Positions 52,690 through 62,628 of a stretch of DNA of 64,000 bases are shown here, in pieces (position 1 is the first letter of the stretch; each line of letters begins with the position of its first letter). This DNA comes from Prorocentrum cordatum (Eukaryota; Sar; Dinophyceae; Prorocentrales; Prorocentraceae): positions 166,097 through 230,096 of the forward strand of contig CAUYUJ010014616.1 in assembly GCA_963575745.1 (NCBI GenBank), given 5' to 3'. The notes below the pieces were generated by a model, which was not told where the DNA came from, made no database searches, and saw only the letters and a program-made list of their open reading frames with translations. Both the position numbers and the translations under genes were made by a program.

Positions 52690-52862
52690 ACGCGTAAGAG
52701 TGACCCTGGATAAGGGTGACCTTTGGTGCGCGGCTGAACGGGGGACGCGGGGTGGCCAAACCCAGGCGCGCAAGCCGCTGCTACCGCTTCGCGCTCAGCG
52801 ATCGGGAGACTCCAGTGGACCCGCACCATAGGCCACTCCCGCGAAAGGTCACTCTTACGTCT
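52690..52862. repeat. Inverted repeat CGTAAGAGTGACC
   Basis: CGTAAGAGTGACC near 52,692 and GGTCACTCTTACG near 52,848 flank about 145 bp of unassigned sequence; the left arm is partly duplicated as GGGTGACCTTTGG. Confidence 0.6.
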
Positions 52863-53185
52863 AATCGACTCGACCCTTCCCTCTCCCTCCATCGGCATGG
52901 GGGAAGCGGGTCCTGACGGAAACTGGTCCTGAGGGAAACGGGTGGACCCTGGAGCCTCCCTGAAGGACGAGACCTCAATCCTGGGCCCCGAGAGCCCGCA
53001 AACGGCGAAACAGCTCAGGACACGCTTCCCTCAGGCCCGTGCGCGAGTAAATGGGGGGGTGCAGCGAGGGCTGCAGAAAAGGGGCCCCCTAGGGTCCCCA
53101 ACGAGGACCCTCTGGGGCCCCAGCGGGCCTCCATGGCCCGAGAAGAGCGCGCTTCTCTCCTCCCCGTCCGTCGCCCCCCCCATGA
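52863..53185. other. No recognisable gene
   Basis: Unassigned sequence with GGGTCCTGACGGAAACTGGT-type words repeated once. Confidence 0.45.
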
Positions 53186-53191
53186 ACTCGC

Positions 53192-53322
53192 CATCGCTCG
53201 GACTCCCATTTCCCGTGCACTTGTCGGTTCCGTGTTTTTTTTTTTTTGGGGGGGGGGGCAAAATGATCCAGGACGCTCCTCAGTCGTCCCCGCCGAAAAA
53301 GATGCACAGGTCCGAGCGATGC
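53192..53322. mobile_element. Family D inverted-repeat element, copy 4
   Basis: CATCGCTCGGACTCCCATTT at the left, GATGCACAGGTCCGAGCGAT at the right. The interior has a T13-G10 run, then ATGATCCAGGACGCTCCTCA. Confidence 0.85.
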
Positions 53323-53454
53323 CAATCTCATCCACCCGCGCTCAACAACGGCCCCCGTCGGCCGCCCCCCCGTCGGCCGCCTCCGCGAGCTGGTCGCGGC
53401 GGCGGCGCAGCGCCTCCACGGTGCCGCGGAGGCCGTCGGCCAGCCCTGCGCCCC

Positions 53455-53716
53455 GAGGGCCGCCAGGGGGGGGGGGCGAGGAGGGGGGGGGAGAACTGCC
53501 AGGAGGGGAGGCGAGGCCACGAGGAGGGGAGGAGGCGAGGCCAGGATGAGGAGGCGAGGGGAAGGGGAGAAGAGACCAGGAGGAGGGCTGCCAGGAGGAG
53601 GGGAGGCGAGGAGGACGGGAGGCGTGCGGGAGGCGAGGACGAGGTGAGTTTTCTGCCACGTGCGCCGCGATCCTGCGCCTCCTCCTCCTCCTCCTCCTCC
53701 TTCTCCTCCTCCTCCC
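53455..53716. repeat. GGAGGCGAGG-type purine tract, then CTC array
   Basis: Imperfect GAGGAGGGGAGGCGAGG units (53,470-53,640) followed by a CTC/TCC array (53,675-53,716). Confidence 0.8.
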
Positions 53717-53767
53717 CAAGCGCCCCAACTTCCCTGACGGCCCCGATGGTCGCTTTGGGCGTGTCTT

Positions 53768-53861
53768 TTGTTGTTGTTGTTGTTGTTGTGGTTGTGGTGG
53801 TTGTGGTGGTTGTGGTTGTTGTGGTTGTTGTGGTTGTGGTTGTGGTTGTGGTTGTGGTTGT
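53768..53861. repeat. GTT / GTGGTT array
   Basis: GTT units alternating with GTGGTT hexamers, directly upstream of family F copy 3. Confidence 0.95.
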
Positions 53862-54639
53862 GGTTGTTGTTGTTGAACATTATTTATTCTAAAGAATAAT
53901 TATTGTTGGGACCCCTGGTGCGCGGCCCCCTCGCCGCGCCTAGGCCGCAGCCACATTTTTTCATCATTTTCGTGAGGACGTCTCAGGCAAAACGTGGGTG
54001 TCCGGATCCGATTGTTTTGTTGTCCCCCGTTTTCCCTTGCAAAAAAAAAGCTAAAGTGGACATTTCTTGTTCTAACATAACCAAACTTCAAGAATCCCTT
54101 GCAACAAATAAGGTAAAGTGGACATTCGCGCGCGCAAGACGAAATCCTTCCAAAACCTTAGTGTTCGTAGCGATTTTAACATAAAAACATCAAAAAAACC
54201 AATGGTTTTTCAAAAAAAAAATGTCAAAATTTCATCCCGCGCGCTCTTGCGGATTCGTAGGAAACCCAACACTTTTTAAACATTTCTGTCAAACGGGCTT
54301 TTGCGAGCAACTTTTTCGAACTTCTGCAACAACGGTTGCGCACCTGCCAGGGCCATCATCCCTGTCAAATAATACCATGCGGGACACATTCGTTTTTTCT
54401 TCGCGCGCGCACGCCGTCGTCGTCGGCCGCGGGGCCCTGAATAGTAGCCACGGTCGTCCGCATGCCACGAAGTGAAGTGTCCGAACGTCATAGGGCGGGA
54501 AGCTGGGTGTGGGTGGTGGCGAAGAGTCGTTTGGAAATTTGGTAGAGCTTGAACCGGCCCCCCCACAAAGTGGGGGTATTGCCCGCCTCCTATGAAAACC
54601 CTGGCACTGGTGAGAACGGAGTGTCCCCACGTGCTAGTA

Positions 54640-54642
<3 letters not shown>
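53862..54642 (+). mobile_element. Family F element, copy 3
   Basis: Starts GAACATTATTTATTCTAAAG after a GTT array and ends CACGTGCTAGTAA before a TTG array. From about 54,115 it is almost base-for-base identical to copy 1 (30,525 onward), including the hairpin CCCCCACAAAGTGGGGG (about 54,559-54,575). The first 200 bp are more diverged. Confidence 0.85.

Positions 54643-54702
<60 letters not shown>
54643..54702. repeat. GTT array (family F tail)
   Basis: About 20 TTG units continuous with the end of copy 3. Confidence 0.95.
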
Positions 54703-54703
<1 letters not shown>

Positions 54704-54985
54704 TCTCTCGGCAGTGCCCCCCCCCTCCCCTCGTTGGCAATGGGGGGTGACCCACATGGGGGATGAAAAACAGAGCCCTAAAGGGGCCCTCGTTTGGAGC
54801 CAGCTGGTGCCCAATAGGGGCCCGGTCCCTTCTGGGCCCTTTTACTCTGTCGATGATCCTCAGAACGTGTTAGCGCCAACGTGCGTCTGCCCACTGAGGC
54901 CCTTCACTACGACGAAAGCGATGTGAGGATCGACTGGCTGGGTTGAACGGGGTAAACACACATTGGGCTGACACACGCCCTGAGG
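54703..54985. other. No recognisable gene
   Basis: Unassigned sequence. Confidence 0.5.
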
Positions 54986-54989
54986 ATCA

Positions 54990-55205
54990 TCGAATTTGGG
55001 TCCCCCCCCCTCCCAGACCCCCGACGTCGTGATTTTTTCACAACGTCGACCCCCAGAGGTCTGGACCCCTTCCCCGGGACCGGCTTTGCATCCTGAGTCG
55101 TTTTTTGACGGTCCCGAGGCCCGGTGAGGGCCCCCGGAGGCAGAAAATAGCGAAAAACCTCCCGTCGTGATTTTTTCACGACGCCAAGAGGTCTGGGCTT
55201 ACCGC
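54990..55205. mobile_element. Family G repeat, copy 2
   Basis: Contains GACGTCGTGATTTTTTCACA, then ACGTCGAC, later CCGTCGTGATTTTTTCACGA, then CG. It otherwise parallels 44,820-45,030. Similar words also occur at 13.65-13.74 and 18.72-18.80 kb. Confidence 0.6.
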
Positions 55206-55329
55206 CCGCCCGACCCCACGCCTCGGCTTGGTACCCCGGCCTGCCGCGGGCTGTCCCCCTGCCCGGGCCCCGCTGGCCGTGCGTGCTCTTTCGGACCATC
55301 CGTCCCCTCTCTTCCCCCCCCCCCGCGGG

Positions 55330-55510
55330 GCGGATGGCAGCACTGAGAGGAAGGAAGGGGGCGCGGGAGAGAAGAGGGGGAATGGCCTAGGCACGAGTTT
55401 TAGACTGAGAGGAAGGAAGGGAGGCGAGTGGGAGAGAGGGGGGGGACTGGTGAGAGGAAGGACGGGAGGAGTGTGGGAGAGAAGAGGGGGAATGGCTTAG
55501 GCACAACCTT
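55330..55510. repeat. About 104-bp direct repeat, two copies
   Basis: GGGAGAGAAGAGGGGGAATG, then GCCTAGGCAC, occurs near 55,367 and 55,470. Confidence 0.8.
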
Positions 55511-56469
55511 TCGGGTGTCCGCGCGGACTCCTGGTATCTGCGCGGGTGGATCTGCGCTGTCTGAGATCCTCTCTCCTCCTCCACCCTCCTGTTCTTTCTC
55601 CTCCTCCTGTTCCTCCTCCTCCTTCTCCACCTCCCGGGGGGGAGAGGCTGCAATCGGAGGAACAACGACGGCGTAAACATAATCTTTCGTGTGTTCGAAC
55701 AGACCTTTTGTCTGCGCTGGCCCCCCCCTGGCGGCACTTCCGGCGCCGCCCGTAGTGCGTTCAACGGCCAGGAAGGGGAGCTCTGAACCGATCCAGAAAA
55801 TCAGCGCAGATCTCCGACTGTTTGTAATCGTTTGTGCTTATGCAGTTCTCTCGTCTTCGAATTGAAAGGAAGAGAAGGGGATTGTGCGCGAGGGGGCGGA
55901 AAGGAAGGGGAAACTGTCAACTGGGATTGGCCTGCCTGCCTCCAGCGAAGCAGGCCCCAACAGAAGAGGGTGAAGCGCTCAGGGTACGGGCGCGCCTGTT
56001 GCGCACTCCCGTCAGCAGCTGCTGCCGCAAGGGGCAACGTGTGTAAACATGCGCTATGGGGTGGGATCCCGAACGCGTGCCAACCCACCAGCACCTCAAC
56101 AAAAAGGCCAGTGTCATCCTTTCAGAAAAGAGGGGGACTGGAGGGGGTGGGAATGGGGGCAAACGGGACAGGGAAGGGAGGTACATGGGGACTCGGGAAG
56201 GGGAGAGGCGATACGTAGAGAAAGACAGAGAAAGAGACAACGAGAGGGAGAGGGGGAGAGAAAGAGAGAGAGAGAGAGAGAACAAACAAAAAAAACAAGA
56301 GGAACAACCACAAACACACACACACAGAGGACACCGACGGGGAGGAAAGAGGGAGAGGAACGCGCCCGATGATGGGTGACGCGACACTTCGCGCAAGGTG
56401 GCGGGGCCAACGACCTCGGCCCCTCAAACGCCAGGCCGTGGGCCAAATTTCCGTGCTCTCCCTCCACAA
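55511..56469. other. No recognisable gene; purine-rich patch
   Basis: Unassigned, with GAGAGA/AAAGAG sequence at 56,215-56,290 and a CACACA run near 56,313-56,325. Confidence 0.5.
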
Positions 56470-56650
56470 AAGCCTCCCATTTGGGGTTCGGAGTTCGGAG
56501 TGGACGGGGTCGGAAGATAGCACCGCATCGCCGGTGCATCGGCGACGTCCGCGTGGAGAGGGCTGGGCTCCACATCGAGCGGCATCGCCGATGCATCGGC
56601 GATGCAGCGCGATCCCTGGGCCCCACTCGGGCCCCATGTGGGAGGCCTAG
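56470..56650. mobile_element. Family E inverted-repeat element, copy 4
   Basis: Left end AAGCCTCCCATTTGGGG, right end CCCCATGTGGGAGGCCT (inverse). Inner palindromic words CACCGCATCGCCGGTGCATC and GGCATCGCCGATGCATCGGC. The best-defined outer termini of the family. Confidence 0.8.
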
Positions 56651-56929
56651 ACTGCAGGCGCACCGCCGAAACCAGCCACCGCCGTCGTTCGGAAGGCCTC
56701 CGTTGGAACCCCGCCGTCGAACATAATTGTCGGGCCTCCGCGCGACTCTGCGCAGCACGGCAGCAATGAGCCAACTGATCTTTTTCGGTCGCGGCCACGA
56801 GACGACGGTCAGGCGGCAAGAGCAAAGTCCGGGACGCGAGCTAGGCGAATTAGCTAAGACAGGCGAAAGCCGGCCGGCCCACTCAGACAGCAGCTGCGAA
56901 GCTGAGGGGGGAACCAACTGATCTGCGAA

Positions 56930-58230
56930 GCGGGGATTTATCCATATCCACCGCCTGTGGAGTCGCAAGGGATCGATCCCCCAGGCGGTGGTTGTGGATC
57001 AGCTCCCGCCTTGGATGATCTGGACCATGCCTCAATCAACGCACTTTTGATTCTTATAACGCCGGCAGACGCGGGCGCGAATGCAGAGCCGCCGGGCCGC
57101 GCTGGGCACTCGGCGGAACAGAGCAGAGGAGTGCGGGGGAAGGACGGCCAGCCGCAGAGAATCGGCGGACATCGGGCACGCGCGCGCGGCCCCGGGCACA
57201 CGCGCCCACTTCTGTTGGAGCAAGGCGGCTTGGGACACCGGCGGCTGGCATTCGGCCCTCCGGCCCCGCCCAGGGTCCAACTGCACCAGTTTCCCGACCT
57301 GCGTCCAGCCGGGGCGACGGCCCCCCCCCCCCACACACCCGAAAGGCTCACCTTGCGCTCTTCTGAAATGTGCCGGCTGATCTGGACCAAACCTCCGGCA
57401 ACGCTCACGCGCCCAGCCCCGGCCGCGCCGCTCGGGCTCGCCCGCCGCGTTGCCCGGGCTGCCGGGTGCAGTCGAAACGCGGTCGCATGAGCGTCGGTCA
57501 AGGGCGCAGGGGCGCCCCCCCGACGTCTCCGAAGGGCGTGCGCCCTCGCCGTGCGCCTCGCGAGCGCCGCCGCGGCGCGCCCTCGCCTCGCCCGCCGCGC
57601 GAGGCCGCGCGCCTCTGGTTGAGGGTGGCGTCAGGGGGGGGGGGGGCGCCCGCGATGTCTGCGCCCTCCAAAGGGAAAGGGGCATCGAATGGCGACGGGG
57701 ACGGGGTTGCCCCCAGTGGGCGACGAAAAGAAGCGGGTTTTACATTTTATCGAATAAGCGAAGATGCCCAGCGGCAGAGAGGGGCGGCGAATCGGTAACG
57801 CAGCTCGCGCTCGATCTGCCAGGGCGCTGAGTTAATCGGGCGGCCCAGGGCACTGCACCGCCCGAGCCCCCGCGGCCTCGCGCCAATCCGCCTCGCGCCC
57901 GCCGGCCCGCACCGCGGGCAGCGGCGGCGTGGCCGCCGCCCGCGGCCGTAACGCGGCGGCCCAGCCCGCGCGCGGTAACGCCGCCAACCGCGGCCAGGTG
58001 GGCGCAGACGCCCCGCGACGCACGCAGGTCATCCAGCCGGGGCCTTGGGCGGCGGCGTGGGACGGCGCGGCGCGGCGGGCCCTGCAGCACCCGCCGCGCG
58101 CGTTGCCGGGCTGCCCTGGTGCTGCAGCAGCTGCGAGCGGGAAGACCTGCGGTAACGCGCCTGGCTGCGCGCCGAGCACGCCCCGCCGGCCGCGGCGGCC
58201 TGCGGGCCCAATGCGCCACGCCAGCGTTCC
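56930..58230 (-). other. GC-rich region flanking the RNase H fragment
   Basis: Very GC-rich, with Ala/Arg/Gly/Pro frames open on both strands. On the minus strand it lies downstream of the RNase H fragment and may hold more of the same element (KVGKLVQLDPG- and QQKWARVPGAAR-type pieces near 57,200-57,300), but I see no diagnostic motif. Confidence 0.3.
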
Positions 58231-58236
58231 TGTGTT

Positions 58237-58690
58237 TCACCCCCAGGGCGGCCAGCTCCACCTCTGCCAGCAGCCGCTGCGCGACGCCCAGCGCGCAATT
58301 GTCCGGCCCAACGACCAGGGCGGGCGGCGGGAACCGCGCGCGCGCGGCTTGGCCCGTAGCTGCCGCGCTGCCGAGCGGTCTTCGTCAGCCAAGACTCGAG
58401 CCAGGGCGCTGGCCGCGTCGAGGTGCCCATTGATCCATCGCACGACGAGGGTCCCTTTCTGGCAGTTGGGCGCCAACAACTCCCAGAGACCTCGGCGCGC
58501 GCCCAGAAGCGCTGGGTTTGCCCCCGCCTAGAGCGCCGCGACCCCGTTGCTGACGAATCAGGAGTCGGTGATCACCTTCACGGGCCCCGCAGCAGCGACG
58601 CTCAGCACATGCTGGGCTGCCGTCAGCTCCGCTCTCGGCGCCGTCAACCAGGTCGGTGAAATCACGCGTGCCGTTGGGGTCGTCGAGCCG
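58237..58690 (-). pseudogene. RNase H domain of a retroelement (stops in frame)
   Basis: RNase H of a retroelement removes the RNA strand after reverse transcription. One minus-strand frame reads TAPRAELTAAQHVLSVAAAG (about 58,590-58,645), with the catalytic Glu, then PVKVITDS (about 58,565), with a catalytic Asp, a stop, FVSNGVAAL, a second stop, GLWELLAPNCQ, then GTLVVRWINGHLDAASA (about 58,410-58,460), with the W-x-x-G-H strand end. The order RAEL - TDS - LW - WINGH is the RNase H signature. Stop codons near 58,558-58,560 and 58,528-58,530 inactivate it. No RT is found upstream on this strand, so it is an isolated module. Confidence 0.6.
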
Positions 58691-59049
58691 CGAGCCCTGG
58701 CCTGCCCGGGCCGGAAGGGTTTGTCGGCCGCTCAAAGGCGCCGCCTGGGCACGCGCGGCGCCGCGGCGGGCGCTGCCGCGGGTCGCGCGAAGCGGCGGGC
58801 AGCGGCGGGGGCGCCCTCGGCCGGTGCGCGGCGGACTGGGCTCTCCGGGGCGGCGCCCGCGCCCGCGGCTCCCCGCGGCAAGGCCGCGTGAAGGCCTTCC
58901 AGGCAAAACCCGGCGCCGCGCAAAGCATCCGCTCGCGCATCATGCCAGGGCGCACGCAGCAACGACCGGAGCTCCAAGTCCTCGTCTGCAGTTGTTTTCA
59001 GTGTTCCGTGTTTTTGGGGTTCTTTGTACACTATTTTTGTATAAATATG

Positions 59050-59119
59050 TTTACGCAGGTACTTGTCTGTACACATGTATGTACGTATGCATGTACGTAT
59101 GTATGAAGGACTGTTTGTA

Positions 59120-59154
<35 letters not shown>

Positions 59155-59354
59155 GTCTGTCGGTCTGTCTGTCTGTCTCTGTCTGTCTGTCTGTGTGTAT
59201 GTATGTATGTATGTATGTATGTATGTATGTATATATACATGTATGTACGTACGTACGTATGTATATTTGTATATGTATGCATGTATGTGTCTGTATGTAT
59301 GTGTGTATGTGTGTATGTATGTACGTATGTGTGTATGTATGTATGCATGCATGC

Positions 59355-59387
<33 letters not shown>

Positions 59388-59574
59388 TGTATGTATGTAT
59401 GTATGTGTGCGTGCATGTATGTATCTATGGTTGTATGTATGTATGTATGCATGCATGTATGTATGTATGTATGTATGTATATATGTGTGTGTATGTATGC
59501 ATATATGTTTATGTATGTATGTATGCATACATGTATATATGTGTGTATGTATATATGTATGTATGCATGCATGC

Positions 59575-59606
<32 letters not shown>

Positions 59607-59672
59607 TTATGTATATATGTATGCATGTATGTATGTATATATGTATGCATATGTGTATACATATACGTACAC
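59050..59672. repeat. GTAT/GTCT/GCAT tetranucleotide array
   Basis: About 620 bp: CTGT/GTCT units at 59,120-59,190, then GTAT with GCAT, GTGT and ATAT variants. Several frames stay open, giving Tyr/Met/Val/Cys- or His/Thr/Tyr-rich peptides that are artefacts. Confidence 0.95.
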
Positions 59673-59734
59673 CCGACTCACTTCTATAGCGCTCACTTCT
59701 ATAGTGCTCACTTTGAAATTGTGGTCCGGAAGGG

Positions 59735-59910
59735 GCCGCACATGCAGGCACATGCCGCACAGTCGCATGCACATGCCCATGCAAATATACAAAAGCCTCA
59801 ACAGCATTGCCGCACATGCGCGCACATGCCACACCGTCCGACGCACAGTCGAATGCACGGTCAAGCAAAACTCTGAAAGCATAGACGCACATGCCCGCAC
59901 ATGCCGCAGA
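59735..59910. repeat. CGCACATGC word cluster
   Basis: Many CGCACATGC, GCACATGCC and CGCACAGTCG words in one orientation. A larger cluster is at 61.44-61.82 kb. Confidence 0.85.
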
Positions 59911-59934
59911 GATGTCGCAGGCGATAGTGGCCTG

Positions 59935-60900
59935 ACCACCTGAGCTCGGGGCATTTCGCAACCCAGAGTTCCGAGGATGTCTCAGGCAAGCGTGGCAGGA
60001 TCACCATGGGGCAGGGCATCTTGGAAACCAGAGTGGCGAGGATGTCGCTGGTCAAGGTGACCAGACGACCATGGGGCAGGACACCTCCGAGGTCTGAGTT
60101 GTGAGGATGTCTCAAGCGAAAGTGGCCTGACCACCATGGGGCAGGAGATCTCTGAGGTCAGAGTTGCGAGGATGTCTCTGGGGAGAGTGGTCTGACCACC
60201 TCAGCCCAGGGCATCTCGGAGCCCAGAGTTGCGAGGATGTCTCAGGCAGGACTGGCCTGACCACCTGCTCAGGGCATCTCAGAACCCAGAGTTGCGAGGG
60301 TCTCAGGCGAAAAAGGCCGAGACACTATGGAGCAGGGCATCATTGAGGTCAGAGTTGCGAGGATGTCTCAGGCAAAAGTGGCCTGAACAGCTCAACTCAG
60401 GGCATCTCGGGCGAGGATGTCTAAAGCGAAAGTGGTCGAACCACCTCAACTCAGGGCGTCTCGGAACCCAGAGTTCCGAGGATGTCTCAGGCGAAAGGGG
60501 CCGAGACACTATCGAGCAGGGCATCATTGAGATCAGGGTTGCGAGGATGTCTCAGGCGACAGTGGCTGACCACCTCAGCTCGGGGCATATCGGAATCGAG
60601 ACTTGCGAGGATGTCTCAGGCGACCGTGGCCTGACCAGCATGGGGCAGGAGATCTCTGAGGTCAGAGTTGCGAGGATGTCTCATGCGAAAGTGGTCTAAC
60701 CACCTCAGCTCAGGGCGTCTCGAAACCCAGAGTCCCGAGGATGTCTCAAGCGAAAGTGGCCGGGCCACCATGGGGCAGGGCATCTCCGAGACCAGAGTTG
60801 CGAGGATGTCTCAGGCGAAGGTGGCCAGATCACTTCATGTCAAAGCACGTCGGCCTCCAAATTGCCGACGACGTCTCACGCGGAACTGGCCAGACGCGAA
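59935..60900 (+). repeat. 65-bp minisatellite, about 15 copies
   Basis: GAGGATGTCTCAGGCGAAAG recurs with near-constant spacing: marks at 59,973, 60,038, 60,103, 60,168, 60,233, 60,296, 60,359, 60,413, 60,478, 60,543, 60,607, 60,672, 60,737, 60,802 and 60,867. Units contain TGGCCTGACCACC and either TCAGCTCAGGGCATCTCGGA or ATGGGGCAGGGCATC, so two sub-types alternate. No coding signal. Confidence 0.95.
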
Positions 60901-61020
60901 CGCGCCGGCGTCCGGAGACGAACGCCGGCCCCGGCATTCTTGCACGTCCCGCACATGCACTGCACAGGTACGCACAGTATTCGCACAGGCCGAGCTCGCC
61001 AGTGGCCGAGCCAGGCCAGC

Positions 61021-61087
61021 GATTCCGAGATTCCCTGAGCTCGGGCCGTCAAGCCACTTTCGCCTGAGACAGCCTCGCAACTCTCAC
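61021..61087 (-). repeat. Single inverted unit of the 65-bp minisatellite
   Basis: On the minus strand it reads AGAGTTGCGAGGCTGTCTCA, then GGCGAAAGTGGCTTGACGG and CCGAGCTCAGGGAATCTCGG, a full unit in opposite orientation 120 bp beyond the array. Confidence 0.9.
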
Positions 61088-61133
61088 CTCCTCCTCCTCC
61101 TCCTCCTCCTCCTCCTCCTCCTCCTTCTCCTCT
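61087..61133. repeat. CTC array
   Basis: About 15 CTC units touching the inverted 65-bp unit. Confidence 0.9.
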
Positions 61134-61439
61134 GGCCGAGCCGAACAGGCAGGCTGGCCAGTGGCCGGGGGCGCCCGCCTCCTCCGCTTCCCCCCCTCCC
61201 CCCCCCTCCACCTCCCCCCCCCCCATCCCTGCTTCTCCGGCCGAGCTGAGAAGGCGCGCGGGAGTATTTTCTTAGGCGGGCGCGCCACCGCCAGCTCACG
61301 AACCGGGCGAATAACCGCCCCCGCCAGCAGCGGGCGAGTCTAAACGCACAACAAACTCTTTCAGGAAACCCTGGCACGCCCCAGGTTAGCTCTGCGAAGG
61401 CCAGGAGGCATTGGAGGCACAGGGGTCCCAGACAGCTCC
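61134..61439. other. No recognisable gene
   Basis: Unassigned, with a C-rich tract at 61,185-61,225. Confidence 0.5.
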
Positions 61440-61920
61440 TAGGGCATGAGCGTGCATGTGCATTGGGATGTGCACGCATGTGCGCCCGCGCGCTTCGCCG
61501 CATGTGCGTGCATGTGCGGGCCCGCGCGGCCTCCCGAAGAGAGGTTGCACAGGCATGTGCGTGCATGTGCCGATGACAGATCTGCGATTCTCGAACACCT
61601 CCCGCATGTGCAGGCATGTGCGCGCATGTGCGTCGGACTGTGCGTGCATGTGCGTATGATGGATACATCAAAACACAGCGCACATGCCCCCGCACATGCC
61701 CGGGCACGACGTGCACAGTAGGAAGTCCATCCAAGAAGGACCGCACAGGCCTGGCACATGACTGGCACATGCCGCGCACATGCGCGCACATGACAGCGCA
61801 AAAACGGCCGCACATACACCCACCCAGGGGTATAGATGTGAGTGCGGTGTATGTGTGTGCATGTATGCACGTATGTATGCATGTGTGCATGTATGTATGT
61901 GTGTATGCATGTATTACATT
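61440..61920. repeat. GCATGTGCG / CACATGC clusters and GTAT end
   Basis: GTGCATGTGCG words (61,448-61,655) are followed by their inverse CGCACATGC (61,678-61,815) and a short GTAT array (61,850-61,915). The whole mirrors elements left of the 65-bp array. Confidence 0.85.
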
Positions 61921-62300
61921 TTATATAACAAAACCGTCGGGGAACTCGGGGGGCTTCGACGTCCAGGGGCCACGCGCCCATGATGACCGCGATGACCCCC
62001 GCGCCAGGTGGGAGCAGGAACGCGGGCTGGCAAGCTAGCGAGAGGACAAGCCACCGCCAAGAATTCCTTTGGTGCTGTGCCCACATCAGGCGCGCCACCT
62101 TGTGACTCCGAGCAAGCACCGGAAGCCTGGCCTCGAAGTGCTGGGCAGGGTTTTCCGCGGCACTCAGGCGGAAGAAAGAATGCATGCTAAGAAAAGCTTC
62201 GCGTAGCACGGCAGCAGGGGCCTTGGTCTGGCCCCATTCCATGAAACAGGAGGTAGGAGGATAGCCAAGGCAAGCCCTCAGGATGCCTCGGGGTCCATGC
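61921..62300 (-). CDS. Possible coding fragment of unknown identity
   Basis: The minus-strand frame has balanced composition: AVLREAFLSMHSFFRLSAAE, then HFEARLPVLARSHKVARLMW, AQHQRNSWRWLVLSLACQPA and GAWPLDVEAPRVPRRFCYIK. It runs open into the GTAT array downstream, so its end is not a real C-terminus. No family is recognised. It may be an exon or a retroelement relic. Confidence 0.25.
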
Positions 62301-62628
62301 GCCCATCCATCTGGAGAAGAGTTGACGAGTTTCGGGGCCCAAGAGAAGGAACACAAACCACAAATTGTAACGTTCCGCCCCAGAAGCCCCCAAGAGGCCC
62401 CAATAGACACCCAAGAGGCCCCAAAAGGCTGCAAGAAACCCCCAAGAGACCCAACAGCGATCCCACGAGGCTCCGAAACTGCCCCCAAAAGAAAGCTGAG
62501 ATGCAACAAAGAATCTGGAGACTCATCTGAACCCTTCCTGCCGTGCTCGGAAAAGTACCCCGACAACAAACGAAGCAAACATTCATGCGTCGCTCAATTG
62601 GGGTCGGCGGCAGAGGCGGTAGCCTTTA
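62301..62628. other. Degenerate CCCCCAAGAGGCCCC tract
   Basis: 62,375-62,480 has repeated CCAAGAGGCCCC-type words; the rest is unassigned. Confidence 0.5.

Noticed and set aside
57500-58230. Long open frames on both strands
   Set aside because: Ala/Arg/Pro/Gly composition typical of high-GC noncoding DNA; only the RNase H stretch upstream had an ordered motif set.
59050-59672. Tyr/Met/Val/Cys-rich frames of over 200 codons
   Set aside because: Products of the GTAT array, which leaves several frames open; no gene-like composition.
59935-60900. Regularly spaced 65-bp repeats resembling a CRISPR array
   Set aside because: The whole unit is conserved, so there are no unique spacers. The context is eukaryotic and no cas-like gene is present.
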